From the NCBI RefSeq assembly GCF_946886895.1, contig NZ_CAMPJO010000006.1, positions 62,001 through 126,000 on the forward strand: a DNA stretch of 64,000 bases. Direction: 5' to 3'. The position numbers and the translations under genes were made by a program. This DNA is from an uncultured Marinobacter sp. GTDB lineage: Bacteria > Pseudomonadota > Gammaproteobacteria > Pseudomonadales > Oleiphilaceae. The notes under the pieces were generated by a model. The model was not told the DNA's origin. It did no database searches and saw only the letters and a list, made by a program, of their open reading frames with translations. Positions 8,248 through 17,995 of the stretch are shown here, in pieces. Numbering within the stretch: position 1 is the first letter of the stretch; every line of letters starts with the position of its first letter.

Positions 8248-10227
8248 ATGAGCGCTAAAAAGACCTTATTGTTATGCACCTGTGACAGAACTCAGACTTT
8301 TGATTCAGAGGCTCTGAGGGCGGCAGCGGGTGCCGATCAGGTGGTTGCGGCAGATCAGTTGTGTGGCAAGGATATGAAGACCGCAGCCGAGCACCTGGGC
8401 GCCCGTAGCGATGTGCTTGTCGCCTGCGGGCAGCAGGCAGCGTTGTTTGAGCGTTTGGCCGAGGATGTTTACGCCGAGACCCGGCATTCCGCGCCACTCA
8501 GTACCATGGATATCCGTGATCGCGCTGGCTGGAGTTCCGCCGAGGCCAACCCGAAGCGGCTGCACGCCAAGCAGGCGGCTCTCGTTGCCGCTGCCCAGCT
8601 ACCGCCGCCCATGGCACCTGCGAAGACCATCCGGTCCAGCGGCATATGCTGCATTGTCGGCCCGACTGAGCAGGCCATTCGTATGGCCGAGCTGGTCCAG
8701 GACGAACTGGGGGTGACCTGTGTAGTCAGCGATGCCGGCCCGATCCAGCTGCCCTCGGCGGCTTACGACGTGGCCAAGGGGCAACTGACCGGGGCCTATG
8801 GCGCGCTCGGCAATTTCAGGCTCGAATTCGCCGGGCTGCAAACCCTGAATCCCGCTGGGCGTGGGGAGCCGGGATACACGTCGTCGCAGGCTACGGTCCG
8901 TAGTGAATGTGATGTATTCATTGACCTGCGTGGCGGCGCCCCCGCGTTCCCCAGCCATGAGAAACGCAACGGGTATTTCTGGGCAGCCCCGGACAAGTCC
9001 GGGGAACTGGAGCGGATCGCCCTGACCGCCCGGGAAATGGTCGGTGAGTTTGAAAAGACCGTGTATTTCAGGTTGGAAGAATCCCTGTGCGCGCACTCCC
9101 GGGCCAGCAAGACTGGTTGTACCCGGTGCCTGGATGTGTGCCCGACGGAGGCGATTTTCTCCGCAGGCGATCATATCCAGATTGATTCGGACATCTGTGC
9201 CGGCTGTGGTTCATGTGCTGCCGTCTGCCCGACCTCGGCGGTCACCATGAATGAAACCCCGTTCGAGGCGCTGGTGAAAGTGATGGATGTTATGGCCAGG
9301 GTATATCGCGAGCATACTCGTGAATCACCCCGCCTGGTGTTCCACACCCTGGGGGCCGGAGCCGAGGCGATTGCCTATCTGGCGCGGTATGACGATGGCC
9401 TGGCCGATGATCTCGTCCCGCTAGGGCTGGAGCATGTGGATCGGATTGGTCATGCGGAGATCATGGCGGCCCTGGGTGCCGGTTACGCGGAGGTTCTGAT
9501 TCTGGCGGATAACGAACTGGACCGCCGGGCGGTGGCCGCAGAAGTGGAGTTGGCTCAGGCCATGCTGAAAGGCACCCATAACTCGCCGAGCCGGATTCGG
9601 GTGATATCGGCCATTGAACTCTGTACTGCGGGCGATAACGCGGGTCGGGTGAGTGAGCCGGTGTTGCTGGTCGGCGGTCGGCGCGACATCACACGAGTGA
9701 CGGTCACTGCCATGGCGGGCAGGGTCGATGCGCCGATTCCGCTGCCCAAGGGCGCTCCGTATGGTGCTATCGAAATCGATTCCGACAAGTGCACGCTCTG
9801 CCTGGCCTGTGTGTCACTGTGCCCCACCGGTGCCCTGGGCGACCACCCGGACCGGCCAGAGGTTCAGTTCACGGAAAACGCCTGCGTTCAATGCGGTATC
9901 TGCCAAAGTACCTGCCCGGAGACGGCCATTACCCTGAAGCCTCAGTTGGATCTGTCGAAGGCGGCGCTTGGCGCCCGGACCCTTCATGGGGAGGATCCGT
10001 TTGAATGTATCAAGTGTGGCACGCCGTTTGGTGTCGCCAGTACCATCAACCGGATTGTTGAAAAGCTGGAAAACCAGCATTGGATGTATACCAAATCGGA
10101 TAATGTCCAGCTCATCAAGATGTGTGACAATTGCCGGGTGAAAGCGCAGTTCCATGGCGAGACTGCGCCCATGGCAGGCGGCGTAAGGCCCAGGGTTCGT
10201 ACCAGTGATGATTACCGGGACAGTTAA
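8248..10227 (+). CDS. Large polyferredoxin (4Fe-4S binding protein) of the fdh cluster
   Basis: A 659-residue cytoplasmic protein with no signal or membrane segment. It carries two pairs of [4Fe-4S] motifs: cysteines 281/291/294/298 and 317/320/323/327, then 515/518/521/525 and 546/549/552/556. Two CxxC pairs at the C-terminus (587/590 and 626/629) may bind zinc or another cluster. A short Cys motif, LLCTCD, lies at residues 8-13. Residues 330-500 contain a Rossmann-like stretch ([16 protein letters not shown]). It probably moves electrons, perhaps for cofactor or enzyme maturation. The ATG at 8248 is preferred; an upstream TTG at 8167 adds residues of no family character. It leads an operon with the Mrp-like ATPase. 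Confidence 0.85.
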   Translation: MSAKKTLLLCTCDRTQTFDSEALRAAAGADQVVAADQLCGKDMKTAAEHLGARSDVLVACGQQAALFERLAEDVYAETRHSAPLSTMDIRDRAGWSSAEANPKRLHAKQAALVAAAQLPPPMAPAKTIRSSGICCIVGPTEQAIRMAELVQDELGVTCVVSDAGPIQLPSAAYDVAKGQLTGAYGALGNFRLEFAGLQTLNPAGRGEPGYTSSQATVRSECDVFIDLRGGAPAFPSHEKRNGYFWAAPDKSGELERIALTAREMVGEFEKTVYFRLEESLCAHSRASKTGCTRCLDVCPTEAIFSAGDHIQIDSDICAGCGSCAAVCPTSAVTMNETPFEALVKVMDVMARVYREHTRESPRLVFHTLGAGAEAIAYLARYDDGLADDLVPLGLEHVDRIGHAEIMAALGAGYAEVLILADNELDRRAVAAEVELAQAMLKGTHNSPSRIRVISAIELCTAGDNAGRVSEPVLLVGGRRDITRVTVTAMAGRVDAPIPLPKGAPYGAIEIDSDKCTLCLACVSLCPTGALGDHPDRPEVQFTENACVQCGICQSTCPETAITLKPQLDLSKAALGARTLHGEDPFECIKCGTPFGVASTINRIVEKLENQHWMYTKSDNVQLIKMCDNCRVKAQFHGETAPMAGGVRPRVRTSDDYRDS

Positions 10228-10243
10228 GCAGGCGGGAATTTCC

Positions 10244-11089
10244 ATGGTCCAGTATACCGAAGTGGGAAAAAGTAACCTGATTGGCACCGATGCGCCCCGG
10301 CCACAGGACAAGAATCCGAAGGGCGTCGACCGTATCATCGCCATTGCCTCGGGCAAGGGCGGCGTTGGTAAGTCCACCGTGTCTTCCAATCTGGCGGTGG
10401 CATTGGCTTCCAAAGGGCTTAAGGTGGGGCTGCTTGACGCCGACGTGTACGGCCCCAGCCAGCCTCGCATGATGGGCGTGTCAGGGCGTCCGTCAAGCCC
10501 GGACGGTCATACTATCCTGCCGCTGCGCAATCACGGCGTGACCCTGATGTCTCTGGGGCTCATGACCCCGGGCGACGAAGCCATTGTCTGGCGCGGGCCC
10601 ATGTTGATGGGAGCGCTGCAGCAGATGATGAATCAGGTGGACTGGGGTCGGCTCGACGTCTTGCTGGTGGATCTGCCTCCCGGCACAGGCGATGTTCAGA
10701 TGACTCTGAGCCAGAAGTTCTTTGTGGCGGGGGCCGTCGTGGTTTCTACGCCGCAGGACATTGCCCTGATGGATGCGCGCAAGGGCATTGATATGTTCAA
10801 GCGAATGGACGTGCCACTGTTTGGCCTGATTGAGAATATGGCGTCGTTTATCTGCGATGGCTGCGGCAAGGAGCACCATCCGTTCGGTCATGGTGGTGCC
10901 CGTGCTGAAGCGGAAAAATTGGGTGCACCCTTCCTGGGTGAGATTCCGTTGGATCTGGATATCCGGATCGGTTCGGACGGTGGCGTTCCGATTGTGGTAT
11001 CGAAACCTGACAGCCCCCAGGCCCGGGCATTCCAGCACCTTGCCGATCAAATTATTGCCTCTGACATGTATGCCCGGGCGGTCCAATGA
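10244..11089 (+). CDS. Mrp/ApbC-family P-loop ATPase (iron-sulfur carrier)
   Basis: A 281-residue Mrp/NBP35-family ATPase. The deviant Walker A motif is [14 protein letters not shown], the switch region is DVQMTLSQ, and the conserved CxxC (Cys204, Cys207, in CDGCGKEHH) is the cluster-binding pair at the dimer interface. These proteins bind and transfer [4Fe-4S] clusters to target proteins. The N-terminal DUF59 domain of long Mrp proteins is missing. I place the start at the ATG at 10244, which has AGGCGGGA six bases upstream; a GTG/ATG at 10205-10210 would overlap the polyferredoxin gene. Context suggests it charges clusters into the polyferredoxin or dehydrogenase. Confidence 0.9.
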   Translation: MVQYTEVGKSNLIGTDAPRPQDKNPKGVDRIIAIASGKGGVGKSTVSSNLAVALASKGLKVGLLDADVYGPSQPRMMGVSGRPSSPDGHTILPLRNHGVTLMSLGLMTPGDEAIVWRGPMLMGALQQMMNQVDWGRLDVLLVDLPPGTGDVQMTLSQKFFVAGAVVVSTPQDIALMDARKGIDMFKRMDVPLFGLIENMASFICDGCGKEHHPFGHGGARAEAEKLGAPFLGEIPLDLDIRIGSDGGVPIVVSKPDSPQARAFQHLADQIIASDMYARAVQ

Positions 11090-11790
11090 TCGAGTCACCC
11101 CGTTTCCCGCCGTTGCTGACCGGCGAAGTGGTGCCCGGCCAGACGGATCCCTTTAATAAGGCTGTCAGCCGGGCCATTGCCGGTGTTGACTCAGGCACTG
11201 TGTTCTACTCAGGGGCACCCGATACTCTGCGCGCCGCTTTGGTGCTTGCGCCCGAGACGCCTCTGGAGGAGGCGATTCAGGCCGTTTATGTGGCCCAGAT
11301 CGGGCTCGCCGAGAGCCTGGGGGCGTTAGCCCCTCCGGAAGTGCCGGTGCACTTTCAATGGCCGGATCGTATCAAAGTCAACGGCGCCTTGTGTGGCAGC
11401 GTTCGATTCGCAGTGGATGTGTCAGACCCCAGCGCCTGCCCCAGCTGGCTGGTGATCGGTATAGAAGTGCCTTTTACTCATCTGGGTGGGGAGCCAGGAG
11501 AAAATCCCAACCAAACCTGCCTGCACGAGGAAGGCTGCATTGATATTACCCCCATGGCGCTATTGGAAAGCTGGTCCAAACACACCCTTCTCTGGCTGAC
11601 CTATTTCATGGACAGTGGCTTCGAACGTGTTCACAACGAGTGGCGACCACGCTGCGATACCCTGGGGAAAATGATCGACCAGCCCAAATCAGGTACCTTT
11701 GTGGGGTTGGATGAGAAAGGCCGAATGCTGTTGCGTCAGGGTGTTATGACCGAGACAGTGAGTTTGATCGAATTTGCGGAGCATGTATGA
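11086..11790 (+). CDS. Biotin/lipoate-ligase-like protein with DUF4444
   Basis: A 234-residue protein related to biotin/lipoate-protein ligases (DUF4444 group). The N-terminal two-thirds has the ligase-like fold with [17 protein letters not shown] and [10 protein letters not shown], where true BirA proteins have KWPNDI and GIGiN elements; the C-terminal DUF4444 part includes [15 protein letters not shown]. It overlaps the Mrp gene as ATGA (11086-11089). Whether it transfers biotin, lipoate or anything else is unknown. Its fixed position between Mrp and the DUF6505-like gene suggests a shared job in the fdh cluster rather than ordinary biotinylation. Confidence 0.8.
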   Translation: MIESPRFPPLLTGEVVPGQTDPFNKAVSRAIAGVDSGTVFYSGAPDTLRAALVLAPETPLEEAIQAVYVAQIGLAESLGALAPPEVPVHFQWPDRIKVNGALCGSVRFAVDVSDPSACPSWLVIGIEVPFTHLGGEPGENPNQTCLHEEGCIDITPMALLESWSKHTLLWLTYFMDSGFERVHNEWRPRCDTLGKMIDQPKSGTFVGLDEKGRMLLRQGVMTETVSLIEFAEHV

Positions 11791-12263
11791 AACTGGCCCG
11801 AACCCTGCGACTGGATGTGTCCGATGAAAATGTATTTAACGTACCCGCCCCCAGCGGTGAGTGGGCCATCTCGGGCGGCTTTGAGTTCTCCAACTGGACC
11901 GAAGCGGACCTGAAGGGTAAGGCCCGCCAGGCCTTCACCAATGGCTGGTACAGCATAGAGTCCGGTGGCCGTGCCAGCTTCGTTGGCGTTTGCAACATCA
12001 CCGAAGCTGAACTGGAGCAACTGCGCCAGACCCTGGCGCAAACGTTTGTCGAGCATTATGGCGCACCGGATGTGGACGCCGCCTACCCCGTCGCCTGCGA
12101 AGAAATCGACCAGATGCGCAGTATGTGCGAGGACTTCGAGGAAAACACCCTGCTGATGGTCAGCCGCACCCTGACCGAACTGGGTGTTGAGGAAACCTAC
12201 CGCACCCAGGCCCCGCAGGATGCCTCGCTGGAGGCCTTTGCCGTGCACGGCAGCGTCGATTGA
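11787..12263 (+). CDS. DUF6505-like protein of the fdh cluster
   Basis: A 158-residue soluble protein of unknown function that looks like DUF6505. It begins [20 protein letters not shown] and contains GEWAISGGFEFSNW and KARQAFTNGWYSIESGGRAS. Three cysteines (in FVGVCNI, VACEEID, RSMCEDF) are present, the last two 11 residues apart. It overlaps the preceding ligase-like gene as ATGA (11787-11790) and is the last gene of the plus-strand accessory operon, ending 17 bases before the convergent moeA gene. No function is proposed beyond association with the fdh and Moco genes. Confidence 0.75.
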   Translation: MKLARTLRLDVSDENVFNVPAPSGEWAISGGFEFSNWTEADLKGKARQAFTNGWYSIESGGRASFVGVCNITEAELEQLRQTLAQTFVEHYGAPDVDAAYPVACEEIDQMRSMCEDFEENTLLMVSRTLTELGVEETYRTQAPQDASLEAFAVHGSVD

Positions 12264-12279
12264 TTATGGTCGAAAGGCA

Positions 12280-13557
12280 TTACAGCCCGAAGCTGCCGTA
12301 GGGAATAAACCGCACCGGGGTTCCCGGCTCTATCTGCTGTGCGCCCTCATCCAGCTCCACCAACCCCTCGGACCAGGCCAGACCGGTTACCCGGCCCGAT
12401 CCTTCAGAGCCGAAGACCTCAACTTTTCCATCACGAACCCGGGCCCGCAACATCTCGCTGCGCCCCGGCTTCTTGTTCTTGGTAAAGCTGGCGGGCAGGA
12501 CATAGGCCTGGGGCTCGAACCACTCTCCTCCGGCCAGAAGCGCCATCGCCGGCGCGCCAAAGCGCAGTGCGCAGACCCAGGCGGCCACCGGATTGCCGGG
12601 CAGGCCGACTATGGGCGTGCCCTGGAACATGGCCAGCGCCAGCGGGCGGCCCGGTTTGATCGCAATACGCCAGTTGCTGATGTCACCATGGGCTTTCAGG
12701 ATTTTGGACACGTGATCCTCGTCCCCGGCTGAAATACCGCCGCTGGTCAGGACCAGGTCGCACTGTTCAGCGCCGCGCTCTAACGCGGCTTTGACATCCT
12801 CGGCCCGGTCCAGCACATGGCCAAGGTCTACCAGTTCATAGCCGAGCTGTGTCACCAGGGCACTGAGCATTGGGCGGTTGGCATCGTAAATCTGCCAGTC
12901 GGTGACCGCTGAGCCGACGGGTTTCACCTCATCCCCCGTGGACAGCACGCCGACGCGCAGGCGCTGATAGACGTCGACCGACTCGACCCCCACACTGGCG
13001 AGCACTGAAATCTGGGTAGGCGTCAGCCGGGTACCCGCACAGAGGATGTGATCCGCTATCTCGATGTCTTCACCGGCCTGACGCAAATTGGCCCCCGCTT
13101 TTAGCGTGCCGTGCAAATGCAACTGGCCATCGATAACCTCGCAGTCCTCCTCCAGAACCACCGTATCCGCGCCGGCCGGAATCACCGCGCCGGTCAGAAT
13201 CCGGATAGCATGGCCCTCGGGCACACGCTCCATGTACGGCGCCCCGGCGGCGCTGCGGCCATCCATCAAGGGCAGGGTGCAGGGCACGTCGGTTAAGGGA
13301 CCCGCAAACGCATAGCCATCCACTGCGGAATTGCTGCTGGGGGGGTGGGCGCGAGGCGCATAAACATCGTTCGCCAGTATCCGGCCATTCACCTGTGACA
13401 GCGGAACGGAGCGATCCACGCCCACCACCGGATGCAACCGTGAACGCAGCCGCGCAAGGGCTTCGTCCACCGGCGTCCAGTTCACCCCCGGAGGCAGGGC
13501 AAAACAGTCGTTACGAAGCGGTTTCATGGCTCTGCTGTTTGTGCTTCTCTTGGTCAT
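12280..13557 (-). CDS. moeA: Molybdopterin molybdotransferase MoeA
   Basis: A 425-residue MoeA. It inserts molybdate (or tungstate) into adenylylated molybdopterin in the cytosol. Signature segments are present in order: HPPSSNSAVDGYAFAG, TGAVIPAGADTVVLEED, VGVLSTGDEV, SGGISAGDEDHV and GLPGNPVAAWV. The C-terminal domain IV (about 350-425) is complete. It overlaps mobB by 4 bases and is the last gene of the tup-fdhD-mob operon. Since a tungstate transporter leads the same operon, the metal handled may be W as well as Mo. Confidence 0.96.
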   Translation of the reverse strand: MTKRSTNSRAMKPLRNDCFALPPGVNWTPVDEALARLRSRLHPVVGVDRSVPLSQVNGRILANDVYAPRAHPPSSNSAVDGYAFAGPLTDVPCTLPLMDGRSAAGAPYMERVPEGHAIRILTGAVIPAGADTVVLEEDCEVIDGQLHLHGTLKAGANLRQAGEDIEIADHILCAGTRLTPTQISVLASVGVESVDVYQRLRVGVLSTGDEVKPVGSAVTDWQIYDANRPMLSALVTQLGYELVDLGHVLDRAEDVKAALERGAEQCDLVLTSGGISAGDEDHVSKILKAHGDISNWRIAIKPGRPLALAMFQGTPIVGLPGNPVAAWVCALRFGAPAMALLAGGEWFEPQAYVLPASFTKNKKPGRSEMLRARVRDGKVEVFGSEGSGRVTGLAWSEGLVELDEGAQQIEPGTPVRFIPYGSFGL

Positions 13558-14045
13558 GGCGCTCTTGCGTTCAGAATAAAGTCAGCGATGGCGGATACAT
13601 CGTTCACATCAAAAACGGGGCCCGAAAAATCCGCGGGATAATCCGCCGCCACTGCAATAATGCTGGCGTCTTCCCGGTATCGGGGCGTATGCGAACACTC
13701 CCGCCTGTGCACTTCAATCTTGGGGTGCAAATGGCTTTTGAATCCCTCGACCACAACCCAGTCGCAGGGGCCCAGCCGGGCGAGCAAGTCGTCCAGCGTC
13801 GGCTCGTCGGCGCCACGCAACTCGTGCATGATGGCGAAACGCTGTCCGCCCGCCAGGATAACCTCACGCGCTCCGGCCTCACGGTGTTTGTAGCTATCGG
13901 TTCCGGGTTGGTCAACGTCCACCCCGTGATGGGCATGTTTGATCGAATTAACCGTTAAGCCCCTGCCGGACAGCTCACGAATCAGTGCGCTGGCCAGGGT
14001 GGTTTTCCCGCAGTTTTTCCAGCCCACGATGCCAATAACGTTCAC
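13554..14045 (-). CDS. mobB: Molybdopterin-guanine dinucleotide biosynthesis adapter MobB
   Basis: A 163-residue GTP-binding protein with a P-loop (GWKNCGKTTLASALI) and the family segment KHAHHGVDVDQPGTDSYKHREAG. MobB binds GTP and helps MobA make the bis-MGD cofactor. It overlaps mobA by 4 bases at its start (14042-14045) and moeA by 4 bases at its end (13554-13557), which indicates tight coupling. Length is normal for the family. Confidence 0.94.
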   Translation of the reverse strand: MNVIGIVGWKNCGKTTLASALIRELSGRGLTVNSIKHAHHGVDVDQPGTDSYKHREAGAREVILAGGQRFAIMHELRGADEPTLDDLLARLGPCDWVVVEGFKSHLHPKIEVHRRECSHTPRYREDASIIAVAADYPADFSGPVFDVNDVSAIADFILNARAP

Positions 14046-14629
14046 TTCAGGTGCTGCTCCGCCCAGGCCAGATCTTCCGGCGTGTTGATGTTGAAAAAGT
14101 CGTCCTCCTCAAAAACCACCAGCGTTTCCCCCTGGGCCTGGGTCCATTGGCGAATCTTGCGGACGCCGTCATTCAGGGCGGCCCGCAGATCGTGCCGCAA
14201 GGCAACCTGCCAGCGGCCAAAGGTCGGCTGGGGCACTCGGCCGCGCTCGGGATCCGGCGTGGCGGCCAACACCACCGGGGTATCGTAGCCGGCCAGGCGC
14301 TGCGCGAGATCCCGGGGGAAAGACGGGGTATCCGCGGCGACGCTGATCAGCCACTCATGCCCTTGCTCAGCCGCCCAGTCCATGCCTGCGAGCACACCCG
14401 CCAGCGGGCCCGGAAAATCGGTGATCGAATCGGCTACCGCGGGCAAGCCCAGATCATCAAAACGGCTCAGGTCGCCGTTGGCGTTCAGCACCACGGCGTC
14501 TACCTGCGGCGTGATTCGATCAATCACGCGCTGGATCAATGACTGGTCGCCCAGCATCAGTCGTCCCTTGTCACCACCGCCCATCCGGCTCGCCTGGCCA
14601 CCGGCAAGAATCACTGCGCACTCCGTCAT
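14042..14629 (-). CDS. mobA: Molybdenum cofactor guanylyltransferase MobA
   Basis: A 195-residue nucleotidyltransferase that joins GMP to molybdopterin to give MGD. The nucleotide-binding signature ILAGGQASRMGGGDKGRLML lies at the very N-terminus, as it should when the start is the ATG at 14629; a longer frame from 14665 overlaps the fdhD stop and adds twelve residues. Other expected segments include SVAADTPSFP and the C-terminal FFNINTPEDL. It lies between fdhD and mobB in one operon. Confidence 0.94.
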   Translation of the reverse strand: MTECAVILAGGQASRMGGGDKGRLMLGDQSLIQRVIDRITPQVDAVVLNANGDLSRFDDLGLPAVADSITDFPGPLAGVLAGMDWAAEQGHEWLISVAADTPSFPRDLAQRLAGYDTPVVLAATPDPERGRVPQPTFGRWQVALRHDLRAALNDGVRKIRQWTQAQGETLVVFEEDDFFNINTPEDLAWAEQHLK

Positions 14630-14661
14630 GCTCTGTTCCTGTCGATCATGGTCCGCTCCAG

Positions 14662-15531
14662 TCAATCATGCTCAGCGCCTTTGCGTCGCATCTTTTTGTC
14701 GTCATCGGGAACCTGCGACAGGTCCTGATCGAACACCAGGCGGTGCTGGCCGCTGAGGCAGGTAAATTTCCTACCGCGCATCCGTCCGATCAGCGTCAAC
14801 CCGACCTGCCTTGCAATATCGACGCCCCAGGCGGTAAACCCTGACCGGCTGATCAGGGTCGGGATGCCCATCAGTGAGGTCTTGATCACCATTTCAGAGG
14901 TCAGGCGGCCGGTGGTATAGAGAATTTTGTCCGCCGCCGGGATGTCGTGCAGGTGCATCCAGCCCGCGATTTTGTCGACCGCGTTGTGGCGCCCGACATC
15001 CTCCATGTAGGCCAGGACCTGAAGCCCCTGACACAGCGCGGTGCCATGAATGGCGCCGGTTTCCATGTACAGGCTGGGGGTGTGGTTAATCTGGTAGGAA
15101 AGGTCATAAAAGGTGCTGGTATGCACCGGTGTATCCGGCAAGGACAGCCCTTCAAGCCCTGCCATCATGTCACCGAATACCGTCCCGACGGCGCAGCCTG
15201 AGGTGCGGGTTTTCTTTTCCAGCTTGTGCTCGACATCCGTCGCATTTGCCGTGCGGACCACCGCGACTTCCAGCTCTTCGTCGTAATCAATCTTCGTGAC
15301 CTGATCGGTTTCCCTGAGCATACCCTGATTCAGGAGGAAGCCGAGGGCCAGATACTCCGGGTGATCGCCGATGGTCATGGCGGTGACGATCTCCTGGCTG
15401 TTCAGGTAGATGGTCAGAGGGCGCTCTTCGATCACGCTGATCGACTTCGATTGGCCGGTTTCATCAACCCCCTCAACCGTGCGGGACAGCCGGGGGTCGG
15501 CAGGATTCGGCAAAAGAGGTGTCATCGTCAT
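14662..15531 (-). CDS. fdhD: FdhD-like sulfurtransferase for formate dehydrogenase
   Basis: About 289 residues. FdhD takes sulfur from a cysteine desulfurase and places it on the Mo/W cofactor before insertion into formate dehydrogenase. Family segments visible are ERPLTIYLNS, TSGCAVGTVFGD, EDVGRHNAVDKIAG and FTAWGVDIARQVGLTLIGR. Only the first cysteine of the E. coli CxxC loop is kept (GCAVG). The start is placed at the ATG at 15531, after the tupA gene; an open frame extending to 15690 overlaps tupA and is not credible. It lies between tupA and mobA in the tungstate/Moco operon. Confidence 0.93.
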   Translation of the reverse strand: MTMTPLLPNPADPRLSRTVEGVDETGQSKSISVIEERPLTIYLNSQEIVTAMTIGDHPEYLALGFLLNQGMLRETDQVTKIDYDEELEVAVVRTANATDVEHKLEKKTRTSGCAVGTVFGDMMAGLEGLSLPDTPVHTSTFYDLSYQINHTPSLYMETGAIHGTALCQGLQVLAYMEDVGRHNAVDKIAGWMHLHDIPAADKILYTTGRLTSEMVIKTSLMGIPTLISRSGFTAWGVDIARQVGLTLIGRMRGRKFTCLSGQHRLVFDQDLSQVPDDDKKMRRKGAEHD

Positions 15532-15596
15532 TTTTCTTGTAGCCTTTTCAGGAACACCGTTAGCTGGACTCTTTACGAAAAGCGGCGGAGATCGGC

Positions 15597-16403
15597 CTAT
15601 CTGGCATTCGGGAAAAACAGCTGTTGTCCGTCCACCCTGAAGTCGGCAATCGCTTGCTGACCCTGCTCGGAGAGAAGCCACTTGTGCCACCGCTTAGCCA
15701 GATCGTGCTTGAGGTACGGATGCTTTTCCTCGGAGAGTAGCAAGCTTCCGTACTGGTTGAACAGTACGTCGTCGCCTTCAAACAGCAGCGTCAGGTTCTG
15801 CCGGTTTTCAAAGGCCACCCAGGTGGCGCGGTCTGACATTACGTAGGCATCCATGGCGGCGGCGGTGTTAAGCGTTGGCCCCATGCCGCTGCCGAGTTCG
15901 CGGTACCAGCCCCCATCCGGTTCCACGCCGGCGTTCTCCCACAGGCGCAACTCGGCGCGATGGGTGCCGCTGTCATCGCCGCGTGACGTAAACGGTGCCT
16001 CGGCTTCCGCGATAGCCGCGAATGCCTCGGCGGCACTTTGAGCTTCACGGATATTCGCCGGATCCTCGACCGGACCAATCAACACAAAGTCGTTGTACAT
16101 CACATCGGCGCGCTCGCTGGCGTAGCCATTCTCGACAAAGCGTTGCTCGCCGGCAGTGTCGTGTACCAGGAGGCTGTCGACGTCGCCGCGGCGGGCGAGT
16201 TCGAACGCTTGCCCGGTGCCCACCGCCACCACTCGCACCTCGATACCGGTGGCTTCTTCAAACGGCGGCAGGATGGCGTCGAACAGTCCTGAGTTCTCGG
16301 TTGAGGTTGTCGAGGCCAGGGTGATGTAGTCACCGGCGTAAGCGCTGGCCACGAGGCCCATGGTGGTCACGCCTGCGAGCACGAGCGCCAAGGTTGTTTT
16401 CAT
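15597..16403 (-). CDS. tupA: Tungstate ABC transporter substrate-binding protein TupA
   Basis: A 268-residue periplasmic binding protein with a Sec signal peptide (cleavage after ASAYAG region, about residue 23). The oxyanion-binding signature TTSTENSGL (residues 32-40) is the TupA type rather than the ModA type, and SLLVHDTAGE and TSRGDDSGTHRAE also match. It should capture tungstate (possibly molybdate) for the TupBC permease. AGGAG lies eight bases before the ATG. It is third in the tup operon after tupB and tupC. Confidence 0.93.
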   Translation of the reverse strand: MKTTLALVLAGVTTMGLVASAYAGDYITLASTTSTENSGLFDAILPPFEEATGIEVRVVAVGTGQAFELARRGDVDSLLVHDTAGEQRFVENGYASERADVMYNDFVLIGPVEDPANIREAQSAAEAFAAIAEAEAPFTSRGDDSGTHRAELRLWENAGVEPDGGWYRELGSGMGPTLNTAAAMDAYVMSDRATWVAFENRQNLTLLFEGDDVLFNQYGSLLLSEEKHPYLKHDLAKRWHKWLLSEQGQQAIADFRVDGQQLFFPNAR

Positions 16404-16439
16404 CTTGTTATTCTCCTGTTGTGCTTTGAAAGCAACGCT

Positions 16440-17183
16440 TTACTCGTTCAGCTCTCCGGCAATAAACGCCTGCGCCTCTCGCGAGACGGGCGCGTTAAAG
16501 AAGGAGTCGGCGGGGGTATGCTCGCGTACTTTCCCGCCGGAAAGAAACAACACGTCCCCGGCGAGGCGTTTGGCCTGGTGCAGGTCATGGGTGGTCATCA
16601 CGATGCGCGTTCCTCTCTGGTGAAACTCCCGCACTGCGGCTTCCACGGCTTTAACCGCTGCCGGGTCGAGCGCGGAGGTAGGTTCATCCAGGAACAGCAC
16701 CGCGGGGGAAAGCACCCACGCGCGTGCCAGTGCAAGGCGCTGCTGTTCGCCGCCGGAAAGCACGCGCGCCGGCGTGTTGGCGCAGGCACTCAGGCCGAAA
16801 CGCGCAAGTGCGTCAACCGCGAGTTGTTTACGGGTCTTGCCCGGGATGTTATTCACGGCCAGCGCGTGAGTGAGATTGGCCAACGCCGAGCGACGCAAAA
16901 GTATCGGGCTCTGGAACACCATCGCCTGGCGTGGGCGCCCCTCGCTCGACCACGATACCCGCCCCTCATCGGGCGGAAGCAGGCCATGAGCCAGTCGCAA
17001 CAAAAGACTCTTGCCCGCCCCGTTCGGCCCCATCACAAGGGTGGGGCCGTCCCCCGCCAGGGAGAATGAGCAGGGCCCGAACAGCGGCTTGCCCTGGTGG
17101 CTGAAAGCGACGTCATCGAAGCGCAGTGACGGTGGCGGAACAAGCGCAGGGGTACCGGTAAGCGGTACGTTCAATGAGGTCAT
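16440..17183 (-). CDS. tupC: Tungstate ABC transporter ATP-binding protein TupC
   Basis: A 247-residue ABC ATPase. Walker A is GPNGAGKS, the Q-loop is VFQSPILLRR, the signature is LSGGEQQRLALARA, and Walker B is VLFLDEPTSALD, followed by the switch His in TTHDLHQ. It powers tungstate uptake with the TupB permease on the cytoplasmic face. It overlaps tupB by 4 bases and is followed by tupA after 36 bases. Confidence 0.93.
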   Translation of the reverse strand: MTSLNVPLTGTPALVPPPSLRFDDVAFSHQGKPLFGPCSFSLAGDGPTLVMGPNGAGKSLLLRLAHGLLPPDEGRVSWSSEGRPRQAMVFQSPILLRRSALANLTHALAVNNIPGKTRKQLAVDALARFGLSACANTPARVLSGGEQQRLALARAWVLSPAVLFLDEPTSALDPAAVKAVEAAVREFHQRGTRIVMTTHDLHQAKRLAGDVLFLSGGKVREHTPADSFFNAPVSREAQAFIAGELNE

Positions 17184-17878
17184 CCGATCCGCCTCTTGGC
17201 CACTTCACCCAACAGATAGGCGCCAGCATTAATCAGCATCACCAGCGCCAGCAGCAGGATTCCCAGCCCCAGTGCCAGGGGCAGGTCGCCCTTGCTGGTT
17301 TCCAGCACAATGGCCGTGGTCATTACCCGCGTGACACCGTCAATGTTTCCGCCCACCATCATCACGGCGCCCACTTCGGCGCTGGCGCGGCCGAACCCGG
17401 CGAGCAGTACGGTCAAAAGCGCAAAGCGGGCGTCCCACAGAAGGGTGGGCATCATGCGTGAGCGCGACATGCCCAGTGAAACAAACTGTTCGCGGTACTC
17501 GACCAGAAGCTCCTCGACCTTCTGGCGTGCAAGCGCGGCCAGAATCGGCAGCACCAGCACCACCTGCGCAATCACCATGGCACTGGGGGTAAACAGAAGC
17601 CCCCATTCACCTAGCGGCCCGGCGCGGGAGAGCAACAAATACACGGTGAGCCCGGCTACGACCGGAGGCAGTCCCATCAGGGCATTGAGCGCGACAATCA
17701 TCCCGCCTCGACCAGGGAAGTGCCATAGCGCCACCGCCGCGCCGAGAGGAAACCCCAGCACCGCCGCGATCAGTACCGCCAGGAGCGAAACCTGCAGCGA
17801 CAGGGCCACGATCTGAAAGAGGGTGGCGTCCAGGCTTAACAGTAGCGATAACGCCATATAAAACGCATTACTTTCCAC
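17180..17878 (-). CDS. tupB: Tungstate ABC transporter permease TupB
   Basis: A 232-residue inner-membrane permease with about five to six hydrophobic spans and the EAA-like loop REQFVSLGMSRSRMMPTLLWDAR that docks the ATPase. FGRASAEVGAVMMVGGNIDG is typical of TupB. The start is GTG with AAGGAG upstream at about 17890. It is the first gene of a seven-gene operon (tupB-tupC-tupA-fdhD-mobA-mobB-moeA) and is divergent from the HTH regulator gene. Confidence 0.92.
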   Translation of the reverse strand: MESNAFYMALSLLLSLDATLFQIVALSLQVSLLAVLIAAVLGFPLGAAVALWHFPGRGGMIVALNALMGLPPVVAGLTVYLLLSRAGPLGEWGLLFTPSAMVIAQVVLVLPILAALARQKVEELLVEYREQFVSLGMSRSRMMPTLLWDARFALLTVLLAGFGRASAEVGAVMMVGGNIDGVTRVMTTAIVLETSKGDLPLALGLGILLLALVMLINAGAYLLGEVAKRRIG

Positions 17879-17995
17879 GGCTGCGTCTCCTTGATATTGA
17901 GCATCGTGGCGCTTCCTACTACGCTTTGCACAGCGTACTGGAATTTATGCAGCCAAAAACAGTCTGATGCTTGTCCCGGATGCCAGGAGAGACCG
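17879..17995. promoter_or_regulatory. Divergent tup/regulator promoter region with an inverted repeat
   Basis: This 117-base space separates tupB (minus) from the HTH regulator gene (plus). A perfect inverted repeat, TACGCT at 17920-17925 and AGCGTA at 17932-17937 with a 6-base spacer, is a good candidate operator for the adjacent regulator. The motif does not match the E. coli ModE site. AGGAG at 17986-17990 is the ribosome site of the regulator gene. Confidence 0.5.

Noticed and set aside
15532..15690. N-terminal extension of fdhD
   Set aside because: It overlaps tupA and adds residues unlike any FdhD; the ATG at 15531 gives the normal length.
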